From NCBI RefSeq assembly GCF_001886735.1, contig NZ_CP018076.1:124001-188000 (forward strand): 64,000 bases of DNA. The letters are read 5' to 3'. Shown here one piece after another: positions 42,272-52,005 of the stretch. Position numbers and translations under genes: made by a program. Position 1 is the first letter of the stretch. Each line of letters starts with the position of its first letter. The stretch comes from Sulfitobacter alexandrii (lineage in GTDB: Bacteria > Pseudomonadota > Alphaproteobacteria > Rhodobacterales > Rhodobacteraceae). The notes under the pieces are model-generated. The model saw only the letters and a list, made by a program, of their open reading frames with translations. It was not told where the DNA came from and searched no databases.

Positions 42272-43247
42272 TTGTTCTCTTGCACGCAATGCCGACTTGC
42301 GGACGATCAGGCTGATGCGCGGCATGGCGCCCATCTCCGGCCGGCGGCTGAGGGTGTTCAGCACGGGCCGATGCTTCGACGCGTCCCCACCCGCTTCGCG
42401 CAGGACGATGTAAGCGCCGCTGGCGATGATGATACCGGCCCCGACAAAGGTCAGCGCGTCGGAGGTTTCACCGAAGAAGAGCCAGCCGAACAAGGTCGCC
42501 CAGATGATCTGGCTGTACTGCATCGGCGCGACGATGGCTGCGTCGGCAAGGGTATAGGCCCGGATCATGAGGGACATGGCGACAATCGCGAGGAACGCGA
42601 TCAGCAGGACCATGCCAAGGTCAGCGAGGGGCATCGGTTCGTAGACGAACGGAAGGATGCACAGCATCACGGCGAAGTTCGCCAACAGCGGATACAAAAG
42701 CAGCACCTCGCGCCTTTCGGTGCTGCCGATCTTGCGCATGACGACCCCCGCCAGTGCGCTGCCGAAGGCGGCCACGAGTGCGGCGAGATGGCCCAGACCG
42801 AGGTCGGCAGAGCCGGGACGCAGCACAACGATCACCCCGGCCAGCCCGACAAGAACCGCCATCCAGCGGTGGAAGCGCACGACTTCGCCCAGAAGAGGGA
42901 CGGAGAGTACCGTGATCATCAGCGGTGCGGCGAAGAGAATGGCGTAGGTCTCCGCCAGCGGCAGGACCGCAAAGGCGTAGAATGCGCAGAACCCGCCGAT
43001 GACCACCGCGGCTGTACGCACGGCGGCCCATAACGGATCGCGCGGGCGCAGGTTCTCGGCCCTGGTGTCCCGGACCAGCATCAGCGTGACCATCGGGAAG
43101 CTCAGAAGCACCACGAAAAAGACGATCTGGAAGGGCGAATAGGTGCCGCCAAGCGATTTGATCGCCGCATCATGCGTGGCGTAGATCGCGAAAGCCAGAA
43201 GCCCGAAGCGTGGTGCGGCTGGCTTGCGCTGTGTCCTGATCTGTCAT
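42251..43247 (-). pseudogene. EamA/DMT-family transporter with a 5' frameshift
   Basis: Inner-membrane drug/metabolite transporter of about ten helices (two EamA repeats). The main frame (FGLLAFAIYATHDAAIKSLGG ... MQYSQIIWATLFGWLFFGE) has no ATG before its first helix. The ATG with a good site (GAGGCGCCC, start 43247) lies one base out of phase and stops after 25 codons. Removing one base around 43200-43225 joins MTDQDTAQ to PAAPRFGLLAF and gives 331 residues, a normal size. Otherwise translation would begin at GTG 43114 and lack the first helix. Substrate unknown. Confidence 0.75.
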
Positions 43248-43317
43248 GGGCGCCTCGGTCATGGGGCCGGGCTAGGCCCGCCGCGCCGCGGCGTAAAGAG
43301 TTCAGGGCCGGGTTTGC

Positions 43318-43355
43318 CGGCTTGTGCAAGGTATTTGTTCACGCTGCACAAGCCG
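43318..43355. promoter_or_regulatory. long inverted repeat between leuB and the EamA gene
   Basis: CGGCTTGTGCA (43318-43328) and TGCACAAGCCG (43345-43355) are perfect 11-base arms with a 16-base spacer. It sits 24 bases after the leuB stop and 71 bases before the EamA ATG, so it could end leuB transcription or be an operator. Confidence 0.5.
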
Positions 43356-43378
43356 TGTTCAAGATGTCGATCCCGTGG

Positions 43379-44485
43379 TCAGAGACTTGCGTCCAGCGCC
43401 GCCAGGATCGCATCGCCCATTTCGGCGGTCGAAATCGGTTTGCCGCCTTCCGGTCCCATCAGGTCGGCGGTACGCGCGCCATCGGCGAGGACTTTCTCTA
43501 CCGCCTTCTCCAGCCGGGTTGCTTCGTCCCCTTGGTCGAAGGAATAGCGAAGCGCCATCGCGAAGCTGAGAATGCAGGCGATCGGATTGGCCTTGCCCTG
43601 ACCCGCAATGTCCGGCGCGGAGCCGTGCACCGGCTCGTACAGAGCCTTGGGGCGGCCGTCGGCGTTTGGCGCGCCGAGGCTCGCCGAAGGCAGCATCCCG
43701 AGGCTTCCGGTCAGCATGGCGGCGCAGTCCGAAAGGATGTCGCCAAACAGGTTGTCGGTAACGATCACGTCGAACTGCTTGGGCGCGCGCACAAGCTGCA
43801 TCGCGCCGTTGTCTGCGTACATGTGGCTCAGCTCGACGTCCGGGTAATCAGCGTCCCGCACGCGCTGGACAACCTCGCGCCACAGCACGCCGGATTCCAT
43901 CACGTTGGCTTTTTCCATCGAGCAGACCTTGTTGCCGCGGCGGCGGGCAAGTTCGAAAGCGGATCGCGCCACGCGCTCGATCTCGGATTCGGTGTAGCGC
44001 TGGGTGTTGATGCCCACACGCTCGTTGCCTTCCTCGATGATCCCGCGCGGTTCACCGAAATAGACACCGGAGGTGAGTTCGCGCACGATCATGATGTCCA
44101 GCCCGGCAACCACGTCCTTCTTGAGCGACGAAAAGTCCGCCAGCGCGTCGAAGCATTGCGCGGGCCGCAGGTTGGAATAGAGATCCATCTCCTTGCGCAG
44201 GCGCAACAGGCCGCGTTCGGGTTTCAGGCTGAAATCCAGTTCGTCATACTTGGGACCGCCAACGGCCCCCAGCAGAACGGCATCCGCCGCGAGGGCCTTG
44301 GCCATCGTGTCGTCATGCAGGGGGGTGCCGTGCTTGTCATAGGCCGCACCGCCGACAAGGTCGTGTTCCACGTCAAAGGCGAGATCCCGCTTGGCGCCAT
44401 ACCAGTCGATGACCCGTGTGACCTGCTCCATGACTTCCGGTCCGATGCCGTCGCCGGCGAGGATTAACAAGGTGGGATTGGCCAT
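43379..44485 (-). CDS. leuB: 3-isopropylmalate dehydrogenase
   Basis: NAD-dependent oxidative decarboxylase of leucine synthesis, cytosolic dimer. 368 residues with the family blocks [62 protein letters not shown], and the metal/NAD signature [19 protein letters not shown] with [16 protein letters not shown]. Complete and typical. leuD and leuC follow further along the minus strand's upstream side, separated by unrelated genes. Confidence 0.97.
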   Translation of the reverse strand: MANPTLLILAGDGIGPEVMEQVTRVIDWYGAKRDLAFDVEHDLVGGAAYDKHGTPLHDDTMAKALAADAVLLGAVGGPKYDELDFSLKPERGLLRLRKEMDLYSNLRPAQCFDALADFSSLKKDVVAGLDIMIVRELTSGVYFGEPRGIIEEGNERVGINTQRYTESEIERVARSAFELARRRGNKVCSMEKANVMESGVLWREVVQRVRDADYPDVELSHMYADNGAMQLVRAPKQFDVIVTDNLFGDILSDCAAMLTGSLGMLPSASLGAPNADGRPKALYEPVHGSAPDIAGQGKANPIACILSFAMALRYSFDQGDEATRLEKAVEKVLADGARTADLMGPEGGKPISTAEMGDAILAALDASL

Positions 44486-44568
44486 GGGATGCTCCTGAAA
44501 GATCGTGTTTCAGGCGGCGTAGCCTGACCGACGCGGCTGGTCAAGTTGGCCTGACCTTGGTCCGCGTT

Positions 44569-45560
44569 TCAGCGTTCCAGATCGACCCAGACGAGTTGAT
44601 GCCGGCTGGCCTGCGGGACGGGGACGGTCACACCGGCATCCCGCACGGTCCAGTCGGATGACGGCAGGAGATAGTCCACCCTCATCGGGCCCGTCTGGGG
44701 CCAGTTCACGGTCGGCAAGGTAGGCAACGGGTCTTGCAGTCGGGTGTCAGAGAGCACCTGTTGCATGGCGACGCCACGGCCATCCCCCCGGTCGGGGTCG
44801 AGGTTCGCATCCCCGAGCAATGCAAAGCGCTCCTTGGGGGGATCACCGAAAAACCCGTCCAGATAGTGCAGCCAGAACCGCGTCTCATCGTGGTTGCGCC
44901 TGCCATTACGGTCCTCCGGCCCGTCAAAGACCGGGGGGCTGGCGTGATAGGTCAGCAGGTGAAGAGTGCCGAAGACGGGATGCAGGATGGGCACGACCCA
45001 ATGTCCGTGGGCCGAAAGGCGCTGGATCTCGCGGGCTTCGGCGCTTGGAAAGGGGGATTGATCCGTTCCTGGTAGAAGGGCTCCGGGAAGGGTGCGCCAC
45101 TCCAGATCCGAGAAGTCCCGCAAGTCGTCGTGCAAAATGGGATAGCGCGACAGGATCGCCGGGGCGCCCTGCCCAAAGAATTCGCCGTATCCCTGTGCGT
45201 CTCCGGGCCCGCCGGTCCGGCCATCGCCATCGAGGTCCACGTCGGTCATGCGCCCCGCATTCGGGGGGCCGCAAAGCGATGCGGATAGGACAGGCCGCGC
45301 GCGGACAGTGCCGCCGCCAGCGCATCCAGAGCGCGCCCTTCGAGGTCATAATCGATCCCCTGAAGGTAGACGACATCGGCCCGTGCGGCGAGAAGCACGT
45401 CGAGTACCGCGCGGATCTGCGGATCGTCGCCACGCACGATGTCGCGCAGGAGCAGGCCGGGCCCCTTTCGGTACAGTTCGGTGTTGTAGGTCGCCAGTCT
45501 GACGGTGTCCGCGTGGGCGGGGGCCGCGACCCCCAACAGGACCAGAAGCAGCGCGATCAG
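44569..45560 (-). pseudogene. exported endonuclease/exonuclease/phosphatase-family protein with a frameshift
   Basis: Two frames of one protein. The N-terminal part has a signal peptide (LIALLLVLLGVAAPAHA) and the family's first strand VRLATYNTELYRKG. The C-terminal part has ILSRYPILHDDLRDF, FALLGDANLDPDRGDG (catalytic Asp-Asn) and the closing RHQLVWVDLE (catalytic His). They meet at six C on the coding strand (plus-strand G6, 45263-45268); seven would join YPHRFAAP to PNAGRMTDVD and give 330 codons. No ATG, GTG or TTG precedes the signal peptide; a CTG at 45560 overlapping the upstream stop is the best position. Probably a secreted nuclease or phosphoesterase. Confidence 0.75.
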
Positions 45561-46381
45561 GCAGGCTGAAAGGGAGTGTCCGCGTCCGCGTAGGCGCGGC
45601 GACGCTTGTCTTCGATCATGTCCGCAACCTTGCCCATCGCAAGGCCGCGCATGATCATGCTTGCCGGCAGGAAGGCCCATGCGCTGAGTGTCCAGATCAG
45701 GGTTTGCGGGTTCTCCAACGTGATCGGGTCTATCAGGTCCGCCGCGGCCTTGACCAGTGCGGGAATGATGAACGGCAGCAGGAAGCCAAGGGCGATGTTC
45801 ACCCGCGCGTCGCGCTGAAGCCGGTAGACCACGTCGCCGCCGACCGTGGGGTCGAAAAGGGGCAGGTTCACCCAGACGTTGAAGATGCCCTGGCGTGCGG
45901 GCCAGTTCATCAGCCGCACGAGAATCAGGAAGGCGGTCATCGCCACCAGCGAAATCAGGTAGGCCAACCCCGCCGATGTCCGAACGGTTGCCACCAGTTC
46001 CGGGCTGGCCGTCTCGTGCAGCATCAGAACCACGAGGCGGACGGGCGAATAGGGGAAGTCGACCGCGTTTCCGATGATCGTGCCCAAGGAGGTCAGGGCC
46101 CCGGTCAGCAACGTCGGCTCGGTCGCGCCACGCAGGATCAGGCTCAGCAGCAGCACCGTCGCGAACAGGCTGACAAAGCGGAGCCGGTTGAAGGGGGGCG
46201 CGTCGCGAAACTCGACGATGCTTGGGAAGTTGGAATTGTACTCGACGAAGGTGAGAAACGCGGCAAGCAGGGCAACGAGGACGGAAATCTGCGTGGAATC
46301 GGCGGCAACGCCCGGAAGCAGGAGCGCCGGCAGCAACACCAACAGGGCCACGAAGAGGCCACGCGCCGCGGCGCCTGTCAT
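45557..46381 (-). CDS. multi-helix inner-membrane protein of unknown function
   Basis: 274 residues from the ATG at 46381, which has GGACGG upstream; in-frame starts at 46429 and 46492 lengthen it without a better site. There are six or so hydrophobic segments, among them LFVALLVLLPALLLPGVAA, LRFVSLFATVLLLSLIL and LIWTLSAWAFLPASMIM, joined by short loops with NSNFPSIVEFRDAPPFNRL. I do not recognise the family. Its stop touches the presumed beginning of the nuclease gene, so the pair is one transcript. It may anchor or assist export of that protein, but nothing in the sequence shows this. Confidence 0.7.
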   Translation of the reverse strand: MTGAAARGLFVALLVLLPALLLPGVAADSTQISVLVALLAAFLTFVEYNSNFPSIVEFRDAPPFNRLRFVSLFATVLLLSLILRGATEPTLLTGALTSLGTIIGNAVDFPYSPVRLVVLMLHETASPELVATVRTSAGLAYLISLVAMTAFLILVRLMNWPARQGIFNVWVNLPLFDPTVGGDVVYRLQRDARVNIALGFLLPFIIPALVKAAADLIDPITLENPQTLIWTLSAWAFLPASMIMRGLAMGKVADMIEDKRRRAYADADTPFQPA

Positions 46382-46684
46382 CCGTCCGATCACTACTTTT
46401 CCCTTCCAAACTGGCCAGCCGCGGTACATTGCCGCGTACTTGTCCCAACTTGCTGCCCCCGGGGTCAGGGGGCCTGCCTCATTATTGCCCAAATTGTGCC
46501 TTCTTTCGTCTCATTCCTCAAGGCTGTTGGTTAACAGAACTTATTCCTTTGGGCTTTTTGAGGGTGGGGGTGGTGCGTTATTGCATCTATTTTCTGGCGA
46601 AATGATGGCTGACGCCACATCTTGTGGGCGTGAGTGTCACGCCCACAACTGGAGTGAAACCGCCGTTCAGGCGATCGGGGGCAT
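46382..46684. other. 303-base intergenic region with a strong hairpin
   Basis: No gene is supported. A perfect inverted repeat TTGTGGGCGTGA (46622-46633), GTG, TCACGCCCACAA (46637-46648) lies 36 bases past the leuD stop and probably ends leuD transcription, although no U-run follows. The part from 46493 to 46600 is AT-richer and holds the likely promoter of the membrane protein gene. Confidence 0.55.
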
Positions 46685-47290
46685 TCAGACCCACGGACGG
46701 CTTTGTGCGGCCGCTTTTTCAAAGCTGTCGATCGCAGCGGCCTTTTCCATCGTCAGGCCGATATCGTCGAGACCGTTCATCAGGCAGTGCTTCTGGAAGG
46801 AATCGATCTCGAAGCTGATCACTTCGCCGTCCGACGTCGTCACGGTCTGGGCCTCGAGGTCCACCGTCATGCGCGCGTTCGCACCCTTCTCGGCGTCCTT
46901 CATCAGAACGTCCACCTTATCCTGTGGCAGCGCGATCGGCAGGATGCCGTTCTTGAAGCAGTTGTTGTAGAAGATGTCGGCGAAAGACGGGGCGATCACG
47001 CAGCGGATGCCGAAATCCTTGATCGCCCACGGGGCGTGCTCCCGGCTGGAACCGCAGCCGAAGTTGTCGCCGGCTACCAGAATCTCCGCATCGCGATATT
47101 GCGGCTTGTTCAGAACGAAGTCGGGCAGTTCATTGCCGTCGTCGTCGTACCGCATCTCGAAGAAGAGGTTCACGCCAAGGCCGGATCTCTTGATCGTCTT
47201 GAGGAACTGCTTGGGAATGATCATGTCGGTATCGACGTTGATCAAGGGCAACGGTGCGGCGATGCCGGTAAGAGTGTCGAATTTGTCCAT
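46685..47290 (-). CDS. leuD: 3-isopropylmalate dehydratase small subunit
   Basis: Small subunit of the isopropylmalate isomerase of leucine synthesis. 201 residues from the ATG at 47290, which has AGGAG upstream. It shows the swivel-domain blocks [40 protein letters not shown] and [11 protein letters not shown]. Its partner leuC lies 673 bases upstream, with an HdeD-like gene between. Confidence 0.96.
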   Translation of the reverse strand: MDKFDTLTGIAAPLPLINVDTDMIIPKQFLKTIKRSGLGVNLFFEMRYDDDGNELPDFVLNKPQYRDAEILVAGDNFGCGSSREHAPWAIKDFGIRCVIAPSFADIFYNNCFKNGILPIALPQDKVDVLMKDAEKGANARMTVDLEAQTVTTSDGEVISFEIDSFQKHCLMNGLDDIGLTMEKAAAIDSFEKAAAQSRPWV

Positions 47291-47381
47291 CTCGATGAAC
47301 TCCTGAATGAGAACCACCTTGCCGGGTGGCCGTTTGGGAAAAGGCACCGCCACCGAGGCGGTGCCGAAAGATCGTATGCGG

Positions 47382-47903
47382 TCAGGACTGGCGGTTGCGC
47401 AGCAGCAGGCCGACGGCTGCGAAACCGACGCCGTCCATCACCAGCTGGATCCCGAGCAGCAGGCCAAGAACCTGGGTCGCCAGAGACTGGAAGTCGGAGA
47501 AGATCACGACGCCGACCAGCAGGGATGCAGCGCCCGAGAGCATGAGCGGCACGAAAGCGGAGGTGCCACGCCCCGCGCGGCTGGCCCAGATGATGCGGGC
47601 GATCCCCGAGATCACGAAGCCGACGCCGACCACGATGGCAAGTGACACCGTGCCCTCGAGCGGGTTGGCCAGCAGCCAGACGCCCACCACCAGGGTCATC
47701 AGCGCGATGATCCAGTTCAGCGCGCCGTCGAAGCCTGTACCGGCCCGGAACAGCAGCCAAAGTTGCAGGATCCCGCCCAGCAGAAAGAATATGCCGACAA
47801 GCGTGGTCACCGCGATCGACGCGGCCAGCGGGTTCGCGATGGCCAGTATGCCCCCGATCACCAGCAGGGCGCCCAGAAGAACGAGTGTAAGCCAGGTTTT
47901 CAT
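47382..47903 (-). CDS. HdeD-family (DUF308) membrane protein
   Basis: 173 residues, six short membrane helices in three repeated pairs ([69 protein letters not shown]), ending with an Arg-rich tail. The family's E. coli member is linked to acid resistance, but most relatives have no known role. Its insertion between leuC and leuD is in the same direction, so it is probably co-transcribed; no link to leucine synthesis is evident. Confidence 0.85.
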   Translation of the reverse strand: MKTWLTLVLLGALLVIGGILAIANPLAASIAVTTLVGIFFLLGGILQLWLLFRAGTGFDGALNWIIALMTLVVGVWLLANPLEGTVSLAIVVGVGFVISGIARIIWASRAGRGTSAFVPLMLSGAASLLVGVVIFSDFQSLATQVLGLLLGIQLVMDGVGFAAVGLLLRNRQS

Positions 47904-47962
47904 GACATCTCCTCTCGAGTGTCCGAAGGTGCCGGTGGGTTACGGCGCCGGCACCTCCTTGG

Positions 47963-49366
47963 TTACATCATCGTCCTGACGTCTGTCAGCTTGCCCGTGA
48001 TGGCGGCGGCGGCGGCCATCGCCGGGCTCATCAGGTGGGTGCGCCCGCCGCGGCCCTGCCGGCCTTCGAAGTTGCGGTTCGACGTGGCCGCACAGCGTTC
48101 GCCGGGCGAAAGCTGATCCGGGTTCATCGCGAGGCACATGGAACAGCCCGCAAGCCGCCATTCGAAGCCGGCCTCCTTGAAGATGTCGGCCAGTCCTTCC
48201 TCTTCGGCCTGCGCCCGGACCAGACCGGACCCCGGCACGATCATCGCGCGCATGCCTTCCTTGATCTTCTTGCCCTTGAGGATCGCGGCGGCAGCGCGCA
48301 GATCCTCGATCCGTCCGTTGGTGCAGGAGCCGATGAAGACGGTGTCGATCTCGACGTCGGTCAATGGCTTGCCGGATGTCAGGCCCATGTATTCGAGCGA
48401 CCGTTTGGCCGCCCCCACCTTGCCGCCGGAGAAATCTTCGGGTGCGGGGATGTTTGCGGTGATCGGCAGCACATCCTCGGGCGAGGTGCCCCAGGTGACG
48501 ACCGGCGCGATGTCCTCGCCCTTGAGCGTGATGACCTTGTCCCAGTGGGCGTCATCGTCGGAGTAGAGGGTCTTCCACCACTCCATCGCGGCTTCCCACT
48601 GCGCGCCTTTCGGGGCGTGGGGCCGACCCTTGCAGTATTCGAAGGTCTTTTCGTCGGGGGCGATCAGGCCCGCGCGCGCGCCGCCCTCGATCGCCATGTT
48701 GCAGACGGTCATCCGGCCTTCCATGGAAAGATCGCGGATCGCTTCGCCGCAGTACTCGATCACGTAGCCGGTGCCGCCCGCCGTGCCGGTGGCGCCGATC
48801 ACGCTGAGGGTGATATCCTTGGCCGTGACGCCCGGCGCCAGCTTGCCGGTGATCTCGACCTTCATGTTCTTCGACTTCTTCTGGATCAGGGTCTGCGTGG
48901 CCAGCACGTGTTCAACCTCGGACGTGCCGATGCCGTGGGCCAGTGCCCCGAAGGCCCCGTGGGTTGCCGTGTGGCTGTCACCGCAGACAACGGTCATGCC
49001 GGGCAGGGTCCAGCCCTGTTCCGGGCCGATGATGTGGACGATGCCCTGCCGGACATCGTTGACCGGGTAATAGTTCAGCCCGAATTCCCGCGCGTTGCGG
49101 TCAAGCGCCTCGACCTGGATGCGGGATTCCTCGTTTTCGATCTTCGCATCGCGGTCGCCGGTCGTGGGGACGTTGTGATCCGGCACGGCGATCGTCTTTT
49201 CAGGTGCGCGCACCTTGCGGTCGGTCATCCGCAGGCCCTCGAACGCCTGGGGCGAGGTCACCTCGTGAACGAGGTGGCGATCGATATAAAGAAGGCAGGT
49301 GCCGTCGTCGGCCTCGTGGGCGACATGGGCATCCCAGATTTTGTCATAAAGTGTCTTGGGGGACAT
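47963..49366 (-). CDS. leuC: 3-isopropylmalate dehydratase large subunit
   Basis: Aconitase-type iron-sulfur subunit of isopropylmalate isomerase. 467 residues with [17 protein letters not shown] at the start, [19 protein letters not shown], and the three cluster cysteines in [13 protein letters not shown] and [13 protein letters not shown]. Complete and typical. A 303-base leader without a certain gene precedes it. Confidence 0.97.
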   Translation of the reverse strand: MSPKTLYDKIWDAHVAHEADDGTCLLYIDRHLVHEVTSPQAFEGLRMTDRKVRAPEKTIAVPDHNVPTTGDRDAKIENEESRIQVEALDRNAREFGLNYYPVNDVRQGIVHIIGPEQGWTLPGMTVVCGDSHTATHGAFGALAHGIGTSEVEHVLATQTLIQKKSKNMKVEITGKLAPGVTAKDITLSVIGATGTAGGTGYVIEYCGEAIRDLSMEGRMTVCNMAIEGGARAGLIAPDEKTFEYCKGRPHAPKGAQWEAAMEWWKTLYSDDDAHWDKVITLKGEDIAPVVTWGTSPEDVLPITANIPAPEDFSGGKVGAAKRSLEYMGLTSGKPLTDVEIDTVFIGSCTNGRIEDLRAAAAILKGKKIKEGMRAMIVPGSGLVRAQAEEEGLADIFKEAGFEWRLAGCSMCLAMNPDQLSPGERCAATSNRNFEGRQGRGGRTHLMSPAMAAAAAITGKLTDVRTMM

Positions 49367-49669
49367 TGGTCCTCTCCCGTGGTTTTGATGTGGAACAGAT
49401 GGATCGGCCGCAAGAGCGCGGTCCGCGCGGCCTTATAGGCGGGCGAGCACGGTGTGCGTCGCGCCGAAAAAGCGTTCACGCAGGCGGGCGCGGTCGGTTT
49501 GATCGAAGACCTGTGTCATGGGCATGGGGATAAGCCACCGCGCAGATTCCCGCAAGGTACCTCTTGAGCCCTCCTGGCGGGGCACAGAGGGGGCAAACCG
49601 GATGCGCCGGATCGTTGCGGGGGTCGGGGGAATGTGCAAGCATCGCCTTGCCCCACAGCGAGGTCGTAC
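49367..49669. other. 303-base divergent region between leuC and the MscS gene
   Basis: It carries the promoters of leuC and of the channel gene. On the minus strand a 30-codon frame (49525-49433, ending ATHTVLARL) is followed by GGCCGCGCGG and a complementary CCGCAAGAG... stretch. A leader-peptide role would be tempting, but the frame has no ribosome binding site and only three leucines, so I do not call it a gene. Confidence 0.4.
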
Positions 49670-51022
49670 ATGGACAGATCCACAGATCCCTTTGCAGATT
49701 TCCTGATTTCGCTGGAAGGCATCTGGATCAACGCGATGGCTTTCCTGTCCGGGGTGATCCAGCCCGGATGGCGGCAGAACCAGGTCCTGATCGTGCTGGG
49801 TCTGGCGCTGGTCGCGTGGATGCTGCACCGGGTCAGCGACAAGGCAATCCGGAACTGGGTCCGGTCGCGGCAGGGGTGGGCCAAGTGGCAACTGCGCGTC
49901 GTCGTGCAGGTCCGCCGCAGGATGGGGCTGATCTGGTTCGCCCTGATGGCCTACATCGTGTACGAGGTGATGCAGAGCGTCACCTGGCCATCCCGATCCT
50001 ACCTCGTTGGCCTCGCCGCCACGCTTGCGATCGTCTGGGTCGGCATCGCGTTCGCCGCGCAGCTGGTCCGGAACCGCCCTTTGCGGCGGATCGTGATCTG
50101 GTCGCTGTGGATCTACGCGACACTGTATTTCCTCAACATCTCGGACGATGTGGCGTCGTTCCTCGACGGCCTGGCCATCGAGATCGGCGAATTCCGCCTT
50201 TCGGTGCTGACGCTCATCACCGCGTCGGTCGTGATCGGCGCGCTGTTCACGGTGGCGCGGCTGGTCAGCCAGGCCACGGCAAGCACGATCCGCAAGAACG
50301 AGGAAATCAGCCCGTCGATGCAGGTGCTGGCGGTCAAGGGCGTGCAGCTGGCGCTCTACGGCTTCGCCTTCTTCATGGGTGTCAAGGCGGTCGGTATCGA
50401 CCTGACCGGCCTCGCCGTGCTGTCGGGTGCCATCGGTGTGGGTCTCGGCTTCGGCCTGCAGAAGGTCGTGTCGAACCTCGTGTCCGGGGTCATTATCCTG
50501 ATCGACAAGTCGATCAAACCCGGCGACGTGATCTCGCTGGGGGAGACCTTTGGCTGGATCCAGACGCTGGGCGCGCGCTATGCCTCCGTCGTGACGCGGG
50601 ACGGCAAGGAGTATCTGATCCCGAACGAGGACCTGATTACCGGGCAGGTGGTGAACTGGTCTCATTCCAACGATTTCGTGCGGCTCGATATCTACTTCGG
50701 CACGGCCTACTCGGACGACCCTCACAAGGTCCGCAAGCTGGCGATTGAGGCGGCCTCGGGCGTTGACAGGGTCCTGAGCTTCAAGGCGCCTGTCTGCCAT
50801 ATCGTCGGCTTCGGCGACAGTTCGGTGGACTACATTCTCCGGTTCTGGATCAGGGATCCCACCGGCGGGCTGACCAATATCCGAGGAAACGTGTATCTGG
50901 CGCTTTGGGACGCCTTCAAGGAAAACGACATTTCGATCCCCTTCCCGCAGCGCGAGGTGCTGATGCTTCAGGACAGCAAGCTTGCCGTGTCACGCGGCGC
51001 GAGGAAGTCGACGGAGGACTGA
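49670..51022 (+). CDS. MscS-family mechanosensitive channel
   Basis: 450 residues from the ATG at 49670 (GAGG at a good distance). An N-terminal set of about four helices is followed by the conserved pore helix and beta domain: LAVLSGAIGVGLGFGLQKVVSNLVSG, IILIDKSIKPGDVISLG, then RDGKEYLIPNEDLITGQVVNWS. It releases solutes under osmotic downshock. The pore helix has the Gly/Ala-rich pattern of the MscS family. An N-terminal extension of roughly 200 residues places it among the larger paralogues rather than minimal MscS. No operon partner is close. Confidence 0.92.
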   Translation: MDRSTDPFADFLISLEGIWINAMAFLSGVIQPGWRQNQVLIVLGLALVAWMLHRVSDKAIRNWVRSRQGWAKWQLRVVVQVRRRMGLIWFALMAYIVYEVMQSVTWPSRSYLVGLAATLAIVWVGIAFAAQLVRNRPLRRIVIWSLWIYATLYFLNISDDVASFLDGLAIEIGEFRLSVLTLITASVVIGALFTVARLVSQATASTIRKNEEISPSMQVLAVKGVQLALYGFAFFMGVKAVGIDLTGLAVLSGAIGVGLGFGLQKVVSNLVSGVIILIDKSIKPGDVISLGETFGWIQTLGARYASVVTRDGKEYLIPNEDLITGQVVNWSHSNDFVRLDIYFGTAYSDDPHKVRKLAIEAASGVDRVLSFKAPVCHIVGFGDSSVDYILRFWIRDPTGGLTNIRGNVYLALWDAFKENDISIPFPQREVLMLQDSKLAVSRGARKSTED

Positions 51023-51175
51023 ACGGGCTGGCGGTGGCCGCAGCAATCCGCAGATTGCCGGTCTCCTGCGGCTGGGGATCGATCTTGTTCGCGGGAACGT
51101 TTCGCGCATCTGCCATCAGCGGCACGGAACCAGACCTGTCAGCGGCGTGTTGCAATCTCCAAAGGAGAGTTTCAC

Positions 51176-51847
51176 ATGGCCGACCGCATCATCCTCAAGG
51201 ATCTGAAACCCGTCACGCATGACACGCACCATTATACCTTTTCCCGGCCCGAGGGCCTGTCGTTTGAGCCCGGACAGGCGGCGGAGCTTGCCATCGACCG
51301 GGACGAATGGCGCGACGAGGGCCGTCCGTTCACGTTTGTCTCGCAGCCCGAAGACGACGATATCGAGTTCGTCATCAAGTCCTACCCCGACCACGACGGC
51401 GTGACGGAAAAGCTTGCCCAGCTCAAGCCGGGCGCGGAGCTGACGCTCGATGGCCCGTTCGGCGCCATTACCGATCACGGCCCCGGCACCTTTATCGCGG
51501 CGGGGGCGGGGATCACGCCGTTCATCTCCATCCTGCGAAAGCATCGCCGCGAGGGGACAATGGACGGCTGCACGCTCCTGTTCGCCAACAAGACCGAGGC
51601 CGACATCATCCTGCGTGGCGAATGGGAGGCGATGAAGGGGCTACGGGCCGAGTTCATCCTGTCGGACGAAAAGGTCGACGGACTGCACCATGGCAAGATC
51701 GACAAGAGCATCCTTGAAGAGTTGGTGACCGATTTCGATCAGACCTTCTACCTCTGCGGCCCGCAGGAATTCGTCGACGATGTCCGCGACGCGCTGAAGG
51801 ATCTGGGCGCCAAGGAAAGCAGCATCGTCACGGAAGAAGGCTGGTAA
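51176..51847 (+). CDS. ferredoxin/flavodoxin reductase-like flavoprotein
   Basis: 223 residues of the FAD/NAD(P)H oxidoreductase fold: FAD site RPFTFVSQPEDDD, then the pyridine-nucleotide domain with GTFIAAGAGITPFISILRK and FYLCGPQEFVDDV. No ferredoxin domain is attached, so its partner must be separate. It resembles short ferredoxin-NADP reductase-like proteins; the electron partner is unknown. The gene stands alone, 153 bases after the channel gene. Confidence 0.85.
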   Translation: MADRIILKDLKPVTHDTHHYTFSRPEGLSFEPGQAAELAIDRDEWRDEGRPFTFVSQPEDDDIEFVIKSYPDHDGVTEKLAQLKPGAELTLDGPFGAITDHGPGTFIAAGAGITPFISILRKHRREGTMDGCTLLFANKTEADIILRGEWEAMKGLRAEFILSDEKVDGLHHGKIDKSILEELVTDFDQTFYLCGPQEFVDDVRDALKDLGAKESSIVTEEGW

Positions 51848-51945
51848 ATGCCGAGGTGCCCCCGTTGTCATTGAATTGTAATCCCCGGATTGCTATTTTG
51901 ATGATACCCGGCACCGGGGGCTACGGTGCATTGCAAAGGAGGACG

Positions 51946-52005
51946 ATGTCCTGTCAACCCAAGCCAACGCAGCCTTGGCTGCGCACCCTGAGGTCGCCGT
52001 CATGA
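51946..52005 (+). CDS. possible 19-codon upstream reading frame of rsfS
   Basis: ATG at 51946 follows AAAGGAGG, the best Shine-Dalgarno match nearby, and the frame (MSCQPKPTQPWLRTLRSPS) ends in a TGA that overlaps the rsfS ATG as ATGA. It may be a translated leader coupling ribosomes onto rsfS. It could also be the displaced true start of rsfS. No homology is claimed. Confidence 0.35.
   Translation: MSCQPKPTQPWLRTLRSPS

Noticed and set aside
49433..49525. 30-codon frame upstream of leuC as a leucine leader peptide
   Set aside because: Only three scattered leucines, no Shine-Dalgarno and no clear terminator/antiterminator pair.
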